A DNA stretch of 64,000 nt. It comes from Blastomyces gilchristii SLH14081 (Eukaryota; Ascomycota; Eurotiomycetes; Onygenales; Ajellomycetaceae). Position 1 is the stretch's first letter; each line of letters begins with the position of its first letter. The translations under genes and the position numbers were made by a program. Location: assembly GCF_000003855.2 (NCBI RefSeq), contig NW_003101669.1, forward strand, positions 934,795 through 998,794, written 5' to 3'. The notes under the pieces were generated by a model. It made no database searches and was not told where the DNA came from. It saw only the letters and a program-made list of their open reading frames with translations. This document shows, one piece after another, positions 57,293 to 64,000 of the stretch.

Positions 57293-60200
57293 ATGAGCAG
57301 GTAATTAACCCCTGGTCAAGCTTAGATCCCGCACCGTTTTCACGGCAGTTCCTTCTGGTGATCAAAGCAAGAGGATGCGTTGGCTGATACTGTTGTTGGT
57401 AGAACGGAAGCGGATCTCGCGGTGAACATCCGCAAGGCCACCAGCATTGGTATGACTTTCAAACCCGGTTTCAAATTGTTGTAACACTGCGATATATAAT
57501 ATGATGAAACTAATCTATTCGGCATTGATGAACAGAGGAGACCGCGCCTAAACGTATGTTCCCAAATCCAGCCCCGCCCCCCGCCTGACGACTGTGCAGA
57601 CAGACAGCTGCCTGATCTAGATCTCCGCAGTTTAAACTAAATTATGATGATATAGGCAAACATGTCCGGAGTTGTATTGTTTATACGTGGGACCACAAAT
57701 CGTCGACAAGTTTCTGGGCGGGCATGAAAGTGTAAGTCATTCTAATCTGGCTGTTGTCAAGTCGTCGTACAATTATCGCCGCTGCGGCTCGTATCTCGCC
57801 ATCGACCCCACGCACAACGTCGTTTTAACGCGGGCACTAATACCGATTGTCCTACCAGCCAACCAATTCTTGCCGACGAGGTCCAAACATTTAAAGCGTT
57901 GATAACAGTGCACAAGGTTCTGCAGGAGGGCCACCCGATAACAGTTAAGGAAGGGCAGTCGCATGTTAGCTGGTTGGATAGTTTGACTAGAGGTGTAACC
58001 GGGGAGGGAATCCGAGGTAATTCCATCCCCCGTTGATTCCTGGACTTAAAAAGGGATATCGAAATATTGGAAGCCCAGGTGTTTGGGCTTGTTGTTGCAT
58101 ACATGCTAAAACGTCGGAATTCTATTAGGGTACGGTCCATTGATTAGGGAGTATGTATTCTTTTTGGAGGCGAAGCTGGCATTTCACCGTCATCATCCGG
58201 AGTTCAATGGTGAGTTGTTTGTTCCTTGCGCTCCTATCTTCGCTACTAGCCTAGGCATGTTTGAGTTACTAATGTGACCGTCGACCTCTAGGCCTATTCG
58301 AGTATGAGGAATACATCAGTCTTAAAACAACAAACGATCCCAATGAAGGGTATGATATATACAACGCCAAAACTCTCGTCTCTAGGTTCTCTATTTCTAA
58401 TGGACATACAGCTATGAAACCATCACCGACCTTATGACCCTCCAGGATCAAATCGATGCCTTCCAGAAACTCATATTTTCACATTTCCGGCAGAGCACCA
58501 ACAACGAGTGTAGGATTTCGGCTCTGGTGCCACTCGTGCAAGAGAGTTATGGTATATACAAATTCATAACGAGCATGTTGAGAGCTATGCACACAAGTAC
58601 GTAATAGTAGTGGAAGCTGGATGAATCCTACACAATGCTAACAGATGTTCACAGCTACCGGAGACGAAGATGCATTGGAGCCTCTGCGTGGCCGTTATAA
58701 TGCACAACACCATAGACTTGTTCGGTTTTATTATGAATGTTCCAACCTGCGTTACCTCACCAGCCTGATCACTGTTCCAAAGCTTCCCCAACAACCACCG
58801 AACCTTCTTGCGGAAGATGAGGAACGCCCAGCTCTCCCGAAACGGCCCGCTAAGGAGGTCGAGCGAGAGCCTACACCGCCTCCAAAAACAGCAACAGTTC
58901 CCGATCCAGAGCCAATCAATGATTTCTGGTCGAACGAAACTAGGCGTCAACAAGAGGAGTACGAAAATGAACAACAAAGACTACAGCAGCAATGGGAGGA
59001 ACAGCAACGTGCGCAATTACTTGCACAACAACAGGCGCAAAGGGAGTTCGAGGAACAACAAAGATTACAGGCCGAACAGCAGAGATTAGCTCAAGAGCAG
59101 TTGCTACAAACCCAATATCAGCAGCAGACGCAAGGTCGCCTAGCTGAGCTGGAGCAAGAAAATCTCAACGCTCGTGCACAGTACGAACGAGACCAGCTCA
59201 TGCTCCAGCAGTATGATAAGAGGATGAAAGATTTAGAGGAACAACTGAATCAGCTAAACTCGAATTATAATTTGCAGTCTCAATCCAAGGACGACCAAAT
59301 ACGAGCGCTCCAGGAGCAAGTCAATACTTGGCGGACAAAGTACGAAGCCCTTGCAAAACTTTACTCCCAACTTCGACAAGAACATCTTGATCTTCTACAA
59401 ACGACAAAATCCCTAAAGCTCAAGGCGGCATCTGCACAGGAGGCTATCGACAGGCGGGAGCGACTCGAGCGCGAGATGAAGACGAAGAACTTGGAGCTTG
59501 CAGATATGATCAGAGAACGTGATCGGGCACTACACGAGAAAGACCGTGTTACTGGTGGAAACCGTGAAGAGGTTGAAAAACTGAAACGCGAGCTCCGCCT
59601 TGCTATCGAAAGAGCTGAAAATGCAGAGCGCGCAAAGGGATCTGAAATTTCCGCTTTGCTTTCCAAGTATAATAGGGAGATGGCCGACCTTGAAGAGTCG
59701 CTTCGGGTACGTTCTAATATACTATTTTATCTAGGCACATTTTTATCCGAAAGCTAACTTGTTACAGAATAAAACACGAGCTCTTGAAGAGATCCGAGCG
59801 AGTCATGGAGAAAGAGATGAAGATCAGGAAAAAGCTTTACAGGAAAAGGATGAGGAGATCGACGTGTACAAGTCTGGAATGGAGCAGGCACTGATGGAGT
59901 TGGAAGAATTGAAGTTGGTACGTAGAAAACGCGGAATATACACAATTGAAGGTTTGTGGCTAACGTGCCTTTACAGAGCCAAGGAGATGCTGATCGTGCT
60001 CTCGATAATCAAATCGACGATGTGCTCCATAGCTCCGTTGCTAAAATCAATGACATCATCGACTCTGTACTTCAAAGCGGAATCCAACGAGTCGACGACG
60101 CTCTCTATGAATTGGATTCAAGCATGCAGGCCGGAAACCAAAATGCCTCCCCGTCCTATGTTCTTTCACAGATCGAAAAGGCTTCCGCGAGTGCAACAGA

Positions 60201-61551
60201 GTTTTCCACTGCGTTCAACAACTACATTGCCGACGGACCAAACAGTGCACACGCAGAAATCATTCGAACTGTCAGCATATTTTCAGGCTCAACCGCAGAT
60301 GTGCTTAGCAACTCAAAGGGCTTGTTACGGTTCGCTACCGATGACAAGAAGGCAGACCAGTTAATAGGCGCGGCACGGCAGTCTGCCCAATCCACTGTAA
60401 AATTCTTCCGTGCCTTACAGTCGTTCCGTCTAGAGGGTCTAGAGCCTCTACAAAAAACAGACGTGGTCATCAATAACAACCATGAAGTTTTGATGAATTT
60501 ACAGAAGCTCTCTAAACTTGTCGATGCGTTTGCTCCGAAGAGCAGCAAGCTTAGTGGCCAGGGTGACCTGGGCGATATTGTAGACCGCGAACTTACGAAC
60601 GCAGCCAACGCAATCGAAGCTGCGGCAGAAAGACTCGCGAAGCTAAAGAAAAAGCCGCGCGATGGTTACTCCACATACGAGCTTCGCATCCATGACTCTA
60701 TCCTCGAGGCGTCTATTGCTGTCACTTCTGCCATTGCGGAGCTGATCAAAGCTGCGACTGCATCTCAACAAGAGATCGTCCGAGAAGGTCGCGGCAGCTC
60801 ATCACGAACGGCATTTTATAAGAAAAACAACCGCTGGACGGAAGGGTTGATCTCTGCGGCAAAGGCTGTCGCCAACTCCACCAATACCCTAATCGAGACG
60901 GCAGACGGGGTCATATCCGGACGAAACTCCCCTGAGCAGTTGATTGTTGCCAGTAACGATGTCGCTGCCAGTACGGCACAGCTCGTTGCTGCCAGTCGAG
61001 TCAAAGCAACTTTCATGAGCAAGACGCAGGATCGACTGGAAACTGCCAGTAAGGCTGTTGGTGCCGCATGTAGAAGCCTGGTGCGGCAGGTTCAGAGTAT
61101 CATTGCAGAGAAGAACCTCAATGAGAACGAAGCCGTCGACTACTCGAAACTAAGTGGCCATGAATTCAAGGTTCGAGAGATGGAACAGCAGGTATGTTTG
61201 GTTGTTTCCTTCCAAGTGTGTTTGTTTTCTTTGTTGAGTTTATGTCTTTCTTTGTCCCGGTATGCTTCTTGCATGCATAAACTTCGCCTATTCCCATACA
61301 ACCCCAGCAAGATCTCTATCCAGAAATGCACAACAGATCCCAGCACCACTCTTTATCCCTGTATTTCCAATCCAGACTTCTGGAATGGAGAGAGCCCTTC
61401 CATCATTACATTTATATGTTGTGCATTACACCGCAGCACATGCTAACCGCGATGTTTGAAAAATTAGGTTGAAATCCTCCAACTCGAGAACAGCCTTGCG
61501 CAAGCGCGACAGCGGCTCGGCGAAATGCGTAAAATATCGTACATGGAGTAG
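57293..61551 (+). CDS. SLA2: Endocytic adaptor SLA2 (End4/HIP1R homologue)
   Basis: This protein links clathrin-coated sites and PI(4,5)P2 membranes to actin. Twelve exons encode 1043 aa: 57293-57300, 57403-57449, 57536-57553, 57656-57731, 57859-58016, 58129-58209, 58292-58349, 58412-58596, 58655-59706, 59768-59917, 59977-61191 and 61468-61551. Exon 1 is only 8 nt and exon 3 only 18 nt; each join was checked for phase. The ANTH domain (about 1-270) reads MSRTEADLAVNIRKATSIEE, SCIVYTWDHKSS, VQTFKALITVHKVLQEGHP, and LMTLQDQIDAFQKLIFSHFR. A Gln/Glu-rich coiled coil follows (about 290-620), and then the I/LWEQ (THATCH) actin-binding domain (about 790-1030) with AVANSTNTLIETADGVISGR and ASNDVAASTAQLVAASRVKA. 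SLA2 classically borders the MAT locus in filamentous ascomycetes. Confidence 0.95.
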
Positions 61552-64000
61552 TTAGCATGTGTATTTTGCCATCTCATCAGTCTCCATTATTTTGTTTTTT
61601 TTTTACATCTCCTACGATTTTTCTTATGCATCCAATCCGTCTGTACCCTAGCGCCTTCTCTTTGCTTTTTTTCTTTTCTTTTCCTTGTTTTGCTTTTAAG
61701 CTTTTTCAGAGTAGCAATCGATCAAACAAAACATAAGTTCCCCAAAGAATGATGAAAGCATATTTCGACCAGCCCTATCTCTCGCAGCCTCCAACTAAAA
61801 TAACTTACAAGGGATATTTTGTAGATGCTTCATAGTAGCCCCATGCCTTTCCATGTGGAACATCCTACTAACTTTCAAGTAGAAGTATCTTGTCATTTTC
61901 GTCCAATCTAATGCCTTCGACTACAAACAAAAACTAAAGCAAACAAATTTGCCTACGCCACTCGCCTTTCCCGTGCTCTCTTTTACCGCCTTGGTAGTCA
62001 ATAATGCAAAGAGTCGCCGTGCGTTCCAAGCTGGTCGCCCCAAAATTTAGATCCATAGCTTCGGTTTTTGCTTACGCCACACAAATCCAGGGTTTTCTGT
62101 CCATGATGAAATTTCCCCGTTTTCGTCGCCTTGTAAGGTGGAAGGAATGGCAATCAGCTTCCGTGCCGTTTGTGCTGAAAGGAAGGGCACGAGCCGCGCA
62201 CTTTTTTTTTTATTTCTTGAAATACGAATTTCCCACCCAATTGTGATTTTATCTTTACTTTATGCTTCTTCTTTCTCTTTTTTCTTCCCTTTTCCTTTTC
62301 TGATCTCCAAAAATCGTCACAGAGAGTAGCCAGCCCCTTAAGTTAGGTGTTAGCCGCTAGCTCCTTATTCAAAGTATCCTGTTCTCCGCGAAGAGCAGCA
62401 AAAGCGAACAACGTTGCCAACGCTCGATATATAGGTGGAATTTCCAGTTATTGCGCAACAACTTTCCAAGGACTGGTTTCTCTGACACATGGAAGCCTGA
62501 ACTCTTCATGCTTATTTGACCTGCGGTCGCTTTCCCTTTTATTTTTCCCTTCGCAACAATTTCTTACGTCAGCTATTAATTTGTAACTAATTAGCTACAG
62601 AGTAACAAGTTATTTTAGTTACCTGTTATATTTCCTGCTGCGGACCCACAGTACTCCGTGGATGGATCCTGCAAACACCTTTCGCAAACGCCCTACCTTA
62701 TACAGTTTAGCTTCACGTAAAATTGGCATTTCGTGTATTTAGTGCAAGCCATTATAAGCCACTATCACTGCAGTGGGTCTGTTTGTGCAATGTTTCCACA
62801 CTGATCAATGTCATGAACTTATACAGCGTAGCGCTGAATGGCCTTCCTTATATGGTTAGTTAGACCCCTATTACATTTGATTATTACATAATCTGAATCT
62901 GATTAGATATGTAATTTATCTGTAATATATATATAAAGTCAGTACAAAATCAAAATTACAGACAGACTCTAGCATCATGCGATAAACAGCCACAATCTGA
63001 GCATTTAAACTTAGATAGGAAGGCGACGCGTACTAAAAATTCCATGCAACTTGGCATTGCATCCATCCAGTACAGTACAACGCAAAATGCATGCAGCGCC
63101 GTCTGAGCTTCTTTTTTGAGTTTGAACTATTGCCTCCGCGTGCAGGCCAATTTCTGCCCTTGAAGATCGTTTTGTACACAGTAATCAACATGTCCAAGCA
63201 AACTAGGGAAAAAGGCCTACTCGAGCTTATCGATTTAAAACATTCGTGCACATAATAAAATGTTTTTGTAGCACACTGCTGCACACAAGCCTTGGTGTGC
63301 TAAGTATTGCAGAGCTAGTTCACATTAGAAAACCAATTCTACAGACAGATCACAATATAGTAGAATTGAATATTTTCATCATTATCATTCTTCTCTGTAA
63401 ATCATTAATTTGTACTCTGTAATAACTAACTTTTTATTTTTTTTTAAAAAAAAAATACTTATATAACTTATAAACTATTTAATTATTTTTAATGAATTTA
63501 ATAGTCATTTCTAAGTAGACTGGCCGCTGAGACCATGAATTTCACATTTGATCCCATTTGATCTGGTTCCATACATTTCTTGGCGTGAATTCCGCTGGGA
63601 CTGACTATCAAAAAAACATGCAAAGTAACTATATATCAGATCTTAAAATGAAATCATGACTTGAAAAAAATGAGAAAGTGATTTCATTTAGTCTCATTTA
63701 GTCTTATTCTTGGCATAAAGTTACTATTTTTAGACATTTTAAGGTTTTTTTTAGACTATTTTTAATTTTTTAAAAAGTAACACTTTTTGATAACACTTAA
63801 ATAAGATTTAAAGTTATTTAAAGTAATAAAAATAATTTAAATTGAGAAGTGAAAATCATAATCTTATTTGAAAAATGTGATAAGAGTAGACAGTAAGTCT
63901 TACTGAGATAGTATGAAACTACTATCTAATGTTAAAACTGTGTAATGAGATCAGTTAAATTAATAATAAGACTATTAAAAAATCTGATTCTGATCTCAGA
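61552..64000. other. Gene-free right end, increasingly AT-rich
   Basis: 2.45 kb downstream of SLA2. The first 400 bases are T-rich 3' flank. From about 62580 the DNA becomes AT-rich, and beyond about 63400 it is nearly all A/T with runs such as AATAATTTAAATT-type words and repeats of CATTTAGTCTYATTTAGTCTTATT (63680-63715). No ORF of convincing composition and no transposase or MAT motif was found. It may be the border of a repeat-rich or idiomorphic segment continuing off the window. Confidence 0.5.

Overview
The window is nuclear DNA from a filamentous ascomycete. Genes carry short GT-AG introns of about 50-320 nt with CTAAC/CTGAC-like branch sites, intergenic DNA is rich in homopolymers and microsatellites, and the proteins are of fungal type: Ste2 pheromone receptor, Erg2, Vps23/TSG101, a Pom1-like DYRK kinase, Nvj2-type SMP protein, Sla2 and Rev3. 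Gene content and intron style suggest Eurotiomycetes, and the long low-complexity spacers suggest Onygenales (Ajellomycetaceae-like). That placement is inference. I spliced the genes by hand from splice signals, reading frame and known family sequences.

Layout, left to right. 1-0.45 kb: 3' end of an unidentified gene (+). 0.98-2.83: NFS1 mitochondrial cysteine desulfurase (+). 2.83-5.03: gene-free spacer with a 54-A run and an 11-bp minisatellite. 5.04-6.68: indoleamine 2,3-dioxygenase, BNA2 type (+). 7.6-8.4: a frameshifted nitrilase pseudogene (-). 9.2-9.8: CsbD-like stress protein (-). 10.5-11.4: ERG2 sterol isomerase (-). 12.2-14.4: ESCRT-I subunit VPS23 (-). 15.1-16.25: STE2 alpha-pheromone receptor (-). 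18.3-19.3: BUD32 kinase of the KEOPS complex (+). 19.7-20.75: regulatory subunit of glutamate-cysteine ligase (-). 21.1-22.3: AP-1 sigma subunit APS1 (+). 23.6-24.7: MAF1 repressor of RNA polymerase III (+). 25.6-28.0: long coiled-coil protein (+). 28.7-30.2: ERV41 COPII-vesicle protein (-). 31.8-36.4: Pom1-like DYRK kinase (-). 37.6-39.0: splicing factor SLU7 (-), sharing a 415-bp divergent promoter with 39.5-44.6 REV3, the DNA polymerase zeta catalytic subunit (+).

44.6-49.8 kb is the accessory-looking part. It holds a decayed short-chain dehydrogenase split by a perfect 12-bp inverted repeat, a second coding-like relic, and two tail-to-tail GNAT acetyltransferases. It is followed by a three-part protein with a STAND/NLR-type N-terminal domain, a Cys-rich centre and an ankyrin-like C-terminus (49.8-52.6). 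Next come an NVJ2/TEX2-like SMP lipid-transfer protein (53.4-56.3) and the 12-exon SLA2 gene (57.3-61.6). The final 2.4 kb is gene-free and becomes very AT-rich.

Most genes are conserved single-copy housekeeping functions: Fe-S supply, NAD and ergosterol synthesis, glutathione, vesicle traffic, Pol III control, splicing and translesion synthesis. The most interesting context is SLA2 at the right edge, because SLA2 classically borders the MAT locus in filamentous ascomycetes. No MAT gene lies to its left here, so MAT would be expected just beyond the right edge. The STE2 receptor gene lies about 41 kb from SLA2 on the same contig. I found no convincing intact tRNA, rRNA, CRISPR array or complete transposon, and no clear undescribed multi-gene system.
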